Positions 47,726 to 58,400 of a DNA stretch of 64,000 nt are shown here, in pieces. Each line of letters begins with the position of its first letter. The stretch's first letter is position 1. The position numbers were made by a program, and so were the translations under genes. Below the pieces are notes generated by a model, which did no database searches, was not told the origin of the DNA, and worked only from the letters and a program-made list of their open reading frames with translations. This stretch comes from Cyathus striatus (Eukaryota > Basidiomycota > Agaricomycetes > Agaricales > Nidulariaceae), in NCBI GenBank assembly GCA_025738555.1, contig JAOVFP010000013.1, positions 1,426,001-1,490,000 of the forward strand, read 5' to 3'.

Positions 47726-47907
47726 AAATATTTTTAGCAGAATATTCTCCTTGGCCCCATTATACATTCATAAATCATACAACAATTAAACACATTGTTA
47801 CCTTCCAACCCTATCTATATTAATCACCACTTCTCAACTATAAATAATCTCATCATCCTTTAAATAACTTCATATAACTTCCCACACTATAAATAATACT
47901 ACAAGCC

Positions 47908-50900
47908 ATGACTGATAGCAAGCCCAAAGATAATGAAGGACCAACCAGTCATAAACATACCAAGAATGACATGCCATTCAGAGGTATGCGAGGTGCTCCT
48001 CGCACATTCAAAGGCGAATACTCTGAAGTTGTACGCTTCGTCAGAAATTATGATCGCCTACTAGACATGTACAATGTCACAGAAGACAAAGATAAATGTG
48101 AACTGATTAAAGAATATGTTTCACCTGCAGTGGAACGATTCATTGATACATCAGATCATATGAAGGAAGCAGCTTATAGTTGGAAAGGACTTCGAGAAGA
48201 AATCCTAAACTACTATGATGCTGAAAGAGGCAAGGCAGCATACATGCCTGAAGATTTAGTAACATTTGCTACCTATAGTAGTCATGAACCAATAATGACA
48301 TTGGATGATTGGAAGAAATACTTTCGTGATTACAAGTCAATTGCAGGATACCTTAAGGACAAGAATCATATTACCTCAGATCAATATAATGGATATTTCT
48401 GGATGGGAATTCCTGAAGACCTTAGGAATCTTCTAGAAACCAAGTTAGTAGCAGGAGAGCCTACACATGACATGGCTAAGCCTTGGACTGTGTCAAAGAT
48501 TACTGAAGCAGCAGAATCACACTTCAAGAGAGGTAAGTTTACTGATTTATTATTTTCAACTAACCGTACAGGAAGACAATGGAGAGATATTGATCTTTCC
48601 GATTCTGAGTCATCTGATTATGACTCAGACTATGAATGGGAAAGAATTCAGAGGAAGATTAGAGCTCAAAGGCATAAGAAGGATAGGAAGCATAAGAAAG
48701 ATAGAGAAAGGAAAGATACTAAAAATCGTACAGTATCTTTACCTGCACCAATTCCACCTGCACCAATTCCACCAGTTGCACCTAGACCAGGTGAGACAAA
48801 TAATGGTGTAGCACGTTACCAGGGTAGTCCTGAAGAAATAGAAGAATTAATTCACCAGTTAAATGCAATGTCACTCAATGACAAGCGCTATGCAGGATTG
48901 TACTACAGAGTTTTGACATTAGATAAGACAGGATTTGCTGCCAAATGTATTCGAGAACCTCCTAAGGGTAACATAGTTCAAAGAACATACAGAATCCCAG
49001 CAGAACAACCTTCAAAGTCACCTGCTACCTTTCCAAACAACATAAATATGTCAAACCCACCCTTTCAATCTGGAATGTCAGCTGAATCTGGAATGTGTTA
49101 TGGGTGTGGGAAAAGTGGACATATGATGAGAGATTGTCCAAAGTTAGCAGACTTCATACAGAAGGGTATCATTAAATGGGATAGCTATGGACGTAAATAT
49201 ACATTAGGAGATGGAACCAGAATCTATCGTAAACCTGGGGAATCCTTATACCAAGCTGTCACACATTACTTAACACCTTCAAGTAACTTCATATCAATTT
49301 CATCTGATGTAGAGTCATACTATGACAACCTGCAATCACATCATTACGCTATCAATGAATCAGATGTAGACCATTCTGATTGGGATGATGAGTCACAACA
49401 CGTGTTCAATTCACAATATGGTTCTTACCTCATTGATCCTAATTCAGACACAGATGATGAAGATGAACCTATGTATGTGTTTGCCGCACCAGAGGATTGT
49501 CAACCCGGACAAGTCGCGCCATTAGTACGTGTATTTCCGGCTGAAAGAACAATGAAGTCAAACAAGAATCCACGGAAATTAATATTTGATGGAGTTGAAG
49601 TACCACGTAAACCCTATGGAAAACCAAACCAAGATCCTGATAGGAAACCATCAGCTAAGCCATTGAGTAAGCAAGATCAATGGGAAGCCCGACCTCTTGG
49701 ACAGAAACCAATAACTCAAGCTCCATTTGCCACTCAAGATCGCTTGGATCAGAAACCAAAAGTGAGATTTGAGCCTCGTAAAGGCGAACCCGCATTTCGG
49801 AACCATCCCCAACAACATAATGGTGTTCAGTCCAAGGGAAAAGAAACAACTGCGCACGACATTGAAATGGCATCTCCAGAGGAAACTCCAGGGGAAGGAA
49901 AATATATCCCAGTTGATGCAAGGAAGACTAGTTGGAAAGAAAGAATTGTGGAGAACAGTAAGAAAACAATTCGCCCAGCTCCTCTTAAAGAAGAAGTTAA
50001 GCCTGCCAAAAATGTTGGACGTCAAAGTGAGCTGTCATCACAAACAGACCCCAGATCAGTTGTAGAATCGATTCTAAACACGGATGTGGTATTGCCACTT
50101 AAAACCATATTAGGGACTTCCAAAGAAGTAGCCTATAATTTACAAGAACGTCTTAAGGTTAAAAATGCCACTGCACCCACAAACACAAATAAAGCATCTA
50201 ATTACATACATGAACGATCTTACCCCTATTCCATGGTAGCTACCACTGATTTGAGAAGTGAAGGTCCATTAATCAAAATTAAACTTTACCATGGTGGAAA
50301 AGAAGTTAAAGCTGTAATTGATACTGGATCTCAATTAAATATTATCAATGAACAGTTAGCAAATGAACTTGTTCGTATGCCAATGGATGTTACTCAGTCC
50401 ATCACCATGACAGATGCAAATGGTGGTGAAGGAAGATTAAATGGACTCATAGAGAATGTAGAATTATCTAGTGGAGGATTAACCACTAGAGCAAATCTAT
50501 ATGTCAAAGAAGGAACACCCTTTGAAGTATTATTAGGAAGACCATGGCAAAGAGATTATAGAGTATCAATTGAAGAATGTAATGAAGGCACTTACATACA
50601 TATTACTGACCCCAGTCCTGGTGGTAAACAATATAAATTATGTGCCTTACAAGAAGAAGATTATTCAAGAAAAATAAATAGAAAGACTTTTTATACTTCT
50701 ATAACCCAAGAAACAGCTGAACAGTCAGTCATAGGCTCGAATAGCCTATTACTAAGCAATATTACATCAGCTGATGATGTCAGAAATAATAATTTCGGAA
50801 ATAATCATGATTTTACTAATATTTCTGAAAGCGGACAAGCTTTACACAGCAGTAGTACTAATCCAAACAATTCTCAGCATTGGAATAATGCAGAAAGTAA

Positions 50901-50994
50901 TACAAACATGGATAGAAGCACTAATGCAAATAATTATATGTATTGGCAAAATAGAAATAATATTCAGGATATTTTAAGCTTCAAATTTCAATAG
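47908..50994 (+). CDS. Gag-protease polyprotein of the LTR element
   Basis: The 1028-residue ORF starts at an ATG 204 nt past the 5' LTR. The first 230 residues have a retrotransposon-Gag-like helical composition (GMRGAPRTFKGEYSEVVRFV). A Lys/Arg-rich stretch (about 250-275) and a Pro repeat follow. A single zinc knuckle C-x2-C-x4-H-x4-C occupies residues 397-410. The long linker is followed by a retropepsin domain with VIDTGSQLNI (active Asp 805) and a second-half VLLGRPW motif. The ORF runs about 160 residues past the protease and stops at TAG, with no reverse transcriptase attached. It would form the particle and process itself. Having protease at the end of Gag, with RT on a separate distant ORF, is unusual for this superfamily. 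Confidence 0.9.
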   Translation: MTDSKPKDNEGPTSHKHTKNDMPFRGMRGAPRTFKGEYSEVVRFVRNYDRLLDMYNVTEDKDKCELIKEYVSPAVERFIDTSDHMKEAAYSWKGLREEILNYYDAERGKAAYMPEDLVTFATYSSHEPIMTLDDWKKYFRDYKSIAGYLKDKNHITSDQYNGYFWMGIPEDLRNLLETKLVAGEPTHDMAKPWTVSKITEAAESHFKRGKFTDLLFSTNRTGRQWRDIDLSDSESSDYDSDYEWERIQRKIRAQRHKKDRKHKKDRERKDTKNRTVSLPAPIPPAPIPPVAPRPGETNNGVARYQGSPEEIEELIHQLNAMSLNDKRYAGLYYRVLTLDKTGFAAKCIREPPKGNIVQRTYRIPAEQPSKSPATFPNNINMSNPPFQSGMSAESGMCYGCGKSGHMMRDCPKLADFIQKGIIKWDSYGRKYTLGDGTRIYRKPGESLYQAVTHYLTPSSNFISISSDVESYYDNLQSHHYAINESDVDHSDWDDESQHVFNSQYGSYLIDPNSDTDDEDEPMYVFAAPEDCQPGQVAPLVRVFPAERTMKSNKNPRKLIFDGVEVPRKPYGKPNQDPDRKPSAKPLSKQDQWEARPLGQKPITQAPFATQDRLDQKPKVRFEPRKGEPAFRNHPQQHNGVQSKGKETTAHDIEMASPEETPGEGKYIPVDARKTSWKERIVENSKKTIRPAPLKEEVKPAKNVGRQSELSSQTDPRSVVESILNTDVVLPLKTILGTSKEVAYNLQERLKVKNATAPTNTNKASNYIHERSYPYSMVATTDLRSEGPLIKIKLYHGGKEVKAVIDTGSQLNIINEQLANELVRMPMDVTQSITMTDANGGEGRLNGLIENVELSSGGLTTRANLYVKEGTPFEVLLGRPWQRDYRVSIEECNEGTYIHITDPSPGGKQYKLCALQEEDYSRKINRKTFYTSITQETAEQSVIGSNSLLLSNITSADDVRNNNFGNNHDFTNISESGQALHSSSTNPNNSQHWNNAESNTNMDRSTNANNYMYWQNRNNIQDILSFKFQ

Positions 50995-52207
50995 AAACAA
51001 TGGAAACATCTCTGAATACTGTGATTTTTCGGTGACATTGGAGGACAATGGGCACAATGGAAATTACCCAACACATTCCCACCCCATTGTTGAAATTAAT
51101 CAGGATTTAAATCGCTTTTCCCAGGGAAATAACGAAATTAATGCGGAATTAAAGAGTAATTCCCATGGGACAATCAAAATTAACTCATCTATTGATCTCA
51201 GACAAAAGTATTCAAGTAAAGAAAAGGAAACTACATTGTCTAGCACTTCGCAAAATTTTGTAGTTGAAAGTGAGGAAGGGAAAGAGTATAAAAGAACTCA
51301 AAAATGCGCACCAAACTACACAGAAATCTATCGCACAGCACTTGATCTACACTCTGCAGACATCACATTCCTCCCACCCACTATGCCGGTCATTTTGATC
51401 GATGACGACCCCATGCTTCTTGGAAATGGAAGCGCTACCAAGGCATTTGGTCCCATTGATGGAGTTGTCGGAGCGCGAACACCCAAGGAATTGGTTCACG
51501 CGAGTGTCTCGGCTATTAAAGATCGCTTAGATAAGGGAGAACCCGAATTTCTTCGGCCTGGAACACTCACTACAGGCTCTACAGTTTATTTAGGTCGCAG
51601 ACTTGATTTATCCTCACACCCTATTGAGGAACTTGTAGCACTGGATGCTACTCTAGTTGTTCATAATAGTCATACTGGTTTGTTAGGAGGATTGAGAGGA
51701 CATGCTCATATTACATTTTATCCTGATGCAGAATTCGAAGGACAAGCCGGACCGTGGGAACTTCGGCTTCCCTGCGATCGAGATAAGCAGTTTGCCGCAA
51801 TCGCTCATTATTATGGGCAGCAAGATGAATGCCACCCTTTCGACGATCCTTCTTTCCATCCCTCTCTAGTTCCTGCTTGCTTCGATGCCAACCGCTCAGT
51901 TTTAATTCCCGATTTTCCGGACAACCGTGTCGCATCAAGTAACAGGAAACTAGACAGTGAGATCATCCATTCTGATCCTGCTAATATTTTTGCGGATCAC
52001 TTAGCTACACTGCTCGATCATGATCGTAATGGAGTAGTGCCTATACTCAGCAAGATCGCTTCAAGAGATATTCAGTATTTATCTCACATCGAGTTCGAAT
52101 TTTTACAACGAATCGGAGATGTTGTCTTGAAAAAAGACAGAAATGTGGGATACAGATGGTATTCCTTTACCCGAAGACTTAGTTTGGAGAAATGGGACTC
52201 GTACTGA
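50978..52207 (+). CDS. Extra ORF2, +1 frame after Gag-protease, function unknown
   Basis: The reading frame is open from 50978 and overlaps the end of gag by 17 nt in the +1 frame. The first in-frame ATG comes about 115 codons after 51032 (MPVILIDDDPMLLG), so the protein is either made by +1 frameshifting from gag or starts far inside. The N-terminal part is Asn/Glu/Ser-rich. The later part looks folded: LVVHNSHTGLLGGLRGHAHI, GPWELRLPCDRDKQFAAIAH, HIEFEFLQRIGDVVLKKD. I recognise no family. It ends 77 nt inside ORF3. Confidence 0.7.
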   Translation, partial: ASNFNRNNGNISEYCDFSVTLEDNGHNGNYPTHSHPIVEINQDLNRFSQGNNEINAELKSNSHGTIKINSSIDLRQKYSSKEKETTLSSTSQNFVVESEEGKEYKRTQKCAPNYTEIYRTALDLHSADITFLPPTMPVILIDDDPMLLGNGSATKAFGPIDGVVGARTPKELVHASVSAIKDRLDKGEPEFLRPGTLTTGSTVYLGRRLDLSSHPIEELVALDATLVVHNSHTGLLGGLRGHAHITFYPDAEFEGQAGPWELRLPCDRDKQFAAIAHYYGQQDECHPFDDPSFHPSLVPACFDANRSVLIPDFPDNRVASSNRKLDSEIIHSDPANIFADHLATLLDHDRNGVVPILSKIASRDIQYLSHIEFEFLQRIGDVVLKKDRNVGYRWYSFTRRLSLEKWDSY

Positions 52208-53684
52208 CTGTTATGGTATGTCTCATACAGTGTATCCAGACATTGAACGTATTTTTGCGCTGGCGCAAAAGACTTGGCCCAAGGAAATGGAAGGAGTCTC
52301 ACAGCCTTCCATAACCCCTGCACACCCTGCTACGATGTATTTCGACCTCCCTTTTAATTTCGACGAGGTAGAAATTGTCTCCACCCCTCCTTATTCACCT
52401 ATTACCGACCTCTCATATACCACCAGCTCGAATAACGATGTGGATGAACTCAATTCATCCATTTATGGCTCATCTTCGTCCTCATCTTCATCTTCTGAGG
52501 CAGCAGGCCTGCCTACACCTCCCCCTTCGCCTGTAATTCACTCTCAGCCACCTCACACACCTGTTACTATCAAGAAGCCACTCCATTTTTTTATGTCGAG
52601 CTTAGAGGAATATATTAACAAATCCTCAGATGAAGAATCGGAGTCTACTTCAGAGGGAGACTCAAATTTCGAGGTATACGATTACCCGCTTCTTTTTACT
52701 CCCCCTGGATTTGCAGGACGATCCGGACCCGTTATACCAGACATTAAACCCACAGGCGACACCTCAATGGAAGAAACCCCTTCCTTAACTCATCAGTTAC
52801 CCATTCCATCGACACCAGCTCTCACAGTTACAGATATTGCTTCAAATACTCGATCTATCGAGTCAGAAGTACCATCAACACCTCCCAATGCGCCGCTTGT
52901 CACCAACGTTCCCCTTCCTGCCTGGCTGCAGTCTCCAGAGGCTTTACTTACGACACCAATCAGTTCTATTCCCTCACCTGTTATTCCTGTCGACAACCCG
53001 TTTTTATCCTCATTATATTCACCTCTCATTACTCCGTCACAACCCCCGTACATTCCAGTGCCAAGCCCTATTCAAACTTCGAATTCTACTTTAAATCGAC
53101 CTCCCACACCATTCCCAAAGCTCAGGTATGCTATGCCTCGTCATATGAGCTCACCGTCATCATCAATGTTGCCGGACAACATTGATGCACTCTTTAATTC
53201 GTCGAGCATTCCAATTGCCCCTACACACTACCATCCTATGCCGATATCGACGTCGCCATCGCCTACCTTCGTATCACCCGCTGCTACTGCACTATGGAAC
53301 GCGTCTGCATATATTCCACCTCAGCCACTTCAAGTATTTTTTATTCATGGTACTGGAGCAGCACCACTCACCTCTTCGACCTCTAACTCCTCTGGATTAA
53401 ACCCAAGTGCTCCCGATTTTATTCCACAAGCGCAGGCGCTTCAAACGTCGACTTCTACCACCCCAGCACCATCCCCTTCGCTCACAACGCCTGTATCAGC
53501 CACCAGCACAACGCCTAGCCTCACCAATGTAAACTCTCCAGCTACGCGCCTCGAAACGACGCAAGCTTCTTCGTCTTCGCTATCTGAGCGTTCTGGAACG
53601 CCAGAATCACTCCCCTCTCTCGCTACTGTCTCGGAAAGTAGCCAGAGCAACGCGTCAATTAGCAGTAAGAAGAAACGCATCTGA
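52143..53684 (+). CDS. Extra ORF3, Ser/Pro/Thr-rich, function unknown
   Basis: ORF3 is in the +1 frame relative to ORF2 and is open from 52131, with an ATG at 52143. Apart from a short ordered start (WDTDGIPLPEDLVWRNGTR), its 513 residues are of disordered type: a poly-Ser run, GLPTPPPSPV, many SP/TP pairs and an acidic patch. It ends KKKRI and TGA. The next base is C, and the same frame stays open to 53933 with similar composition (RTPKRSTSTSTRV, PRPRSP). Read-through could therefore add about 80 residues. The closeness to ORF2 suggests one fused product, but function cannot be assigned. Confidence 0.65.
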   Translation: MWDTDGIPLPEDLVWRNGTRTDCYGMSHTVYPDIERIFALAQKTWPKEMEGVSQPSITPAHPATMYFDLPFNFDEVEIVSTPPYSPITDLSYTTSSNNDVDELNSSIYGSSSSSSSSSEAAGLPTPPPSPVIHSQPPHTPVTIKKPLHFFMSSLEEYINKSSDEESESTSEGDSNFEVYDYPLLFTPPGFAGRSGPVIPDIKPTGDTSMEETPSLTHQLPIPSTPALTVTDIASNTRSIESEVPSTPPNAPLVTNVPLPAWLQSPEALLTTPISSIPSPVIPVDNPFLSSLYSPLITPSQPPYIPVPSPIQTSNSTLNRPPTPFPKLRYAMPRHMSSPSSSMLPDNIDALFNSSSIPIAPTHYHPMPISTSPSPTFVSPAATALWNASAYIPPQPLQVFFIHGTGAAPLTSSTSNSSGLNPSAPDFIPQAQALQTSTSTTPAPSPSLTTPVSATSTTPSLTNVNSPATRLETTQASSSSLSERSGTPESLPSLATVSESSQSNASISSKKKRI

Positions 53685-53933
53685 CGCAGCGCATGCATGA
53701 CCACAGGACGAGGTCCCCCTGCAGCACGTACGCCTAAACGCTCTACATCGACATCTACACGCGTAGATATGCCGCCACCTTCGGTTATCCCAGAAGGACA
53801 TGTGCACAGAGTCGCTGGCGACGCTCAGAGTAGCCGTACTGTACGACAGACTATAACTTCCCCTCGCCCTCGTTCCCCCCAGACTGCCAAACATTATCAT
53901 CCATTCCGTACACCACAGGATCCTTCAAAGTAA

Positions 53934-55468
53934 GCGTCCTTATGCCGGTTATTTAGATAATCCAACATTATACCCATCTCAACTTATCTATTCCCCTTTT
54001 CATTCGCTACTACACACTTATACCCCCTGATTTCCTTATACTTTCGCTTTTTTTACTACTTACAATGGTTCTATGTACTTTCAGTTCTTACTGTCGATCT
54101 CTTATCATACTCTTCACATATACCCCTCCCCCTTTAACGTTACATACTTTATTTAGTTCTTACGGTCTCATTATATCTTTTTCTGCGCTCAATTCCTTTA
54201 CATACTCCTATTTACATACAGATTATATACCCTTTTCGGCTTGTAACTACTGTGTTGACACAGTTATACCCATCGTTTACCTTTACAGTCAATATAGCAC
54301 ATCTATGCAGCTTTCTATGTGCACTTACGAACTCATGATTATTTTATTTTCGCTACCAGCTCCTCAAAAACTCTTAAATTCGATATTATAAGCCTCAAAC
54401 GTTGTTATATTTGAACTTTAAGCCACAAAAATTCGCCTGTGACTAGATATGACTATAATACAACATATCTACTAATTTAGAAAGTGTGATATACAAAAAT
54501 GGAAGTATTCCAAGAGTTTTGGATAATGAGCGCGTTAAGACGACGCTCTGGCGCGTCAAATCACGTGACCGTTAAAAGCGGACACAATCGCATATATTAA
54601 TGCCTCATCGTCATTACTATCTTTTCAAGACCACACACTTGAATATATCAAGTACAACAAGTTAAATAAATTATATTACGAATAGAAGCTCCATAATCAT
54701 TTAAATATTATTTTAAAGAGCACTCCTAGACTTATAATCACTTTTATTTTTCGATAAAAATTGGACTTATGATAATCATAATGTTATTAGTAACATTTAG
54801 GATATTAATTATGAGTGCTTTATGGATTTTACACACAAGTAGTCATTACATACAGCAAGAGTACACAGTGTATTACTTATGATAGTTGATTGCACATGTC
54901 AAAAATGTCAATAGCTATTATATTTTCCACACTTATGTGCAGATGCTGAAAACACTTCTAACTTGAAGTCAGACAAGCTAAAAATGTATTTATGAAGAAG
55001 CCATCGCTTAGAAATAGGAAATATTTAAGATATAGAGCAATGTTGTGTAGGATAGAGTTAGGACGACGCTATCGCCGTTAACGCCGAGACTCGGATTTAA
55101 TATATTATCACCGTCGGCGACACATTCCGTCGTGACGACGTCACAGAGCGTTCTCACACGCATCAGCGTGACATGTCACAGAATTTATAAAGCGGAATTA
55201 ACTTAGAAAACAATGCTTCAGTGTTATTTTAGCTACTCTATGACTATATTCTTCAAGTATTCAAGGTACAATATAATTAACATAAAATTTTACCACATCT
55301 ACACATTAAATATACATCATCTCAACAACAATTCAATAACACACTGTCAACCACTTACTATACCAAATAAAATTACCACAATACACAGAACCACTACACA
55401 TCAATTATCACACAGAAAATATAGCAATATCAACATACAGCAAACTATAACACACTCAAATAACAACC
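53934..55468. promoter_or_regulatory. Long untranslated gap before pol, with two possible internal promoters
   Basis: This 1.5-kb AT-rich segment inside the element has no ORF over about 110 codons. Two CG-rich islands stand out: 54,528-54,600 (GACGACGCTCTGGCGCGTC, followed by a CATATATTAA) and 55,060-55,195 (GACGACGCTATCGCCGTTAA, GTCGTGACGACGTCAC, followed by TTTATAAA at about 55,187). Both share GACGACGCT and are followed by similar AT-rich leaders with a TCAAGTACAA or TCAAGGTACAA word. They look like a duplicated promoter module serving pol, about 280 nt upstream of its ATG. This is inference. Confidence 0.4.
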
Positions 55469-58400
55469 ATGACAGTACAAACAAATAAACATCAGAAATT
55501 TGCGAATTTTACCAGGGAACTAAACCTTATCAAGTTCCCTGTGTCCCAACATAATAAACCAACTATCAACTATATGGAACTGAACAACAACAACAAACCT
55601 AGGTTGGAACCCTTTGAAATAGTTACTGAATACAATCCAGAAGATGACGATGAATATATTATATACCCAGCAGATGTAGAAGTGGAAGGGCAACCATTGA
55701 AGGCATTTACAGCTTATAAAAGAGTAGATAAGAAAGTTCGCCCAGTCTCTACATCATTTCCACCAGAGTGTGAAGTCACACGAGTTATCCCTGAAGACCC
55801 ATTACTCACCTTACCCCCACTACCTACCCAACCACCTGAATTCACTCCTACTGATAAAATATCAGTGGAACGTATTAAAGAATTGAATATTAATTGTGAT
55901 GGATTCCTATGGCCAGAAGAAGAGAAACTATTTAAACATGTTATGGTTCTTAATGAATCTGGAATCGCTTTTGAAGATAAAGAGCGTGGAACATTAAAAG
56001 AATCTTATTTTTCACCATATATTATACCCACTGTCCCCCATACCCCTTGGGAATATAAAAATATTCCAATACCTCCTGGAATATTAGACAAAGTAATTGA
56101 AGTACTAAAATTAAAGATAGAAGCAGGAGTTTATGAACCTAGTCAATCATCATACCGTTCACGTTGGTTTTGTGTACTAAAGAAAAATGGAAAACTGAGA
56201 ATAGTACATGATCTACAGCCACTGAATCGTGTATCCATTCGAGATGCAGGAATGCTACCTATTGTAGATGATTTTGTAGAAGGCTTTGCAGGGAGACAAT
56301 GCTACACAGTTTTTGATCTATTCTGGGGATTTGATGCTCGTAAAATTCATCCTCATAGTAGAGATCTTACTGCATTTATGACTCCTTTAGGACTATTACA
56401 AATAACATCATTACCAACAGGTTATACTAATTCCCCTTCCGAATTTCAGAAATGCATGGTGTTTATTTTACATGAAGAAATACCACAAGTTGCTAACATA
56501 TTTATTGATGACCTGCCAATCAAGGGACCAGCTAGCCAGTATCTTAATAAAAATGGAGAACCAGAAACAATTAAAGGAAATTCTGGTATTAGATGTTTTA
56601 TTTGGGAACATGCACAAGATGTACACCGCATTATGCATCGTGTAAAATGTGCAGGTGCAACATTTGCAGCAAAGAAAGCTCAAATATGCATGTCAGAAGT
56701 ACTCATTGTTGGACAAAAGTGTAATGCAGATGGACGTATACCTGATAATGATAAAGTAAACAAGATATTAAACTGGCCTAAATTGGAGACACCAAGAGAT
56801 GTTAGACGTTTTCTAGGACTATGTGGTACTGTACGAATTTGGATAGAAAATTATTCAAAATTAGTGCGACCCTTAACAGAACTCTATCACCATGATAAAG
56901 AGTTTATCTGGACAGATAAACGCCAAGAAGCATTTGAGCGAATTAAACATCTAGTTACATCAGCACCAGCACTGCATCCAATAGATTATAAGTCCGATAG
57001 ACCCGTAATCTTATCTGTTGATTCTAGTTCGGAAGCAAGTGGTATGATCTTATCACAACTAGATGAGAAAGGTAAACGCCAACCAGCCCACTATGGATCG
57101 CTTCCCATGAGTGAAAGAGAGTCCCGCTACTCTCAGCCTAAGCTAGAACTCTTTGGGTTATACAAAGCATTACGTCATTGGAGACTTTACATTATTGGAG
57201 TTAAAACACTACATGTCGAAGTAGATGCAAAATATATTAAAGGCATGTTAAATGAACCTGATTTGCAACCTAATGCAGCTGTAAATCGGTGGATTCAAGG
57301 AATACTAATGTTCGATTTCAAACTAATTCATGTTCCGGCTACAAACTTTAAAGGACCCGATGCCCTTTCCCGCCGTCCTTTGGCTGAAGGAGAAATAGCC
57401 GAAGAAGATGATGACTCCTGGTTAGATGATGTAGCATTATTGATGCTTATTCCAGATCGAAACCTTAAAAGTTTCTATCTTACTGTTCCTGAAAAATTAC
57501 CATATTCGCCCATTAGTTTACCTTCATGCTTGGTGTCAAGGCAGACATATGAGAAAATGCTAACTCAAATTCGCCATTTTTTAGAAACTTTAGAAGTTCC
57601 AGTTTTTGAGAATCAACAGAAGAGACGGAGATTCCTTGCCAAGGCAACTGAATTCTTCGTGAGAGAAAACAAGATGTATAAGCGAAATGAACGTCATCCA
57701 CCACTTTTAGTAATAACAGACCCTGAGAAGCGCTTAAGTATTTTGATGCAGGCACATGAGAATTTAGGTCATCGTGGAGTTCAAGCCATTTTTGAAACAT
57801 TGCGTAGGCGATTTTTCTGGCCACACATGCATGCTGATGTATATCATCACGTACAATCATGTCATCAGTGCCAAATTCGATCATTGAAAAAGAAAGAAAT
57901 ACCATTGACAGTATCAGTACCCACTACAATATTCAGTAAAATATATATTGATGTAATGGTTATGCCTCCAGCAAAAGGATTCAAATATATTGTTGCTGCT
58001 AGGGATGATCTTACTGGGACATGCGAAGTTCGTGCGCTCAGGAAAAACACCTCAGAGGAATTAGCAAGATTCTTCCGAGATCAGATCTATCACCGATATG
58101 GTATACCTATTCAGGTTACCACAGATAATGGATCCGAAGTACAGAAGGCTTTTAAAAGCTTAATGACCAAATTGAACGTACCTCAAGTTCAGATTAGTCC
58201 CTATAATAAACATGCAAATGGTGTTGTAGAAAGAGGACATTTTACATTGCGTCAGGCCCTATTAAAATCATGTGCAGGACAGTTGTCAAAATGGCCTGAA
58301 TATCTCGGAGCAGCAGCCTTCGCTGATCGAATATCCATAAGCCGAGTAACAGGATTCTCACCATTTCAATTATTACATGCAACCGATCCAATTTTACCTT

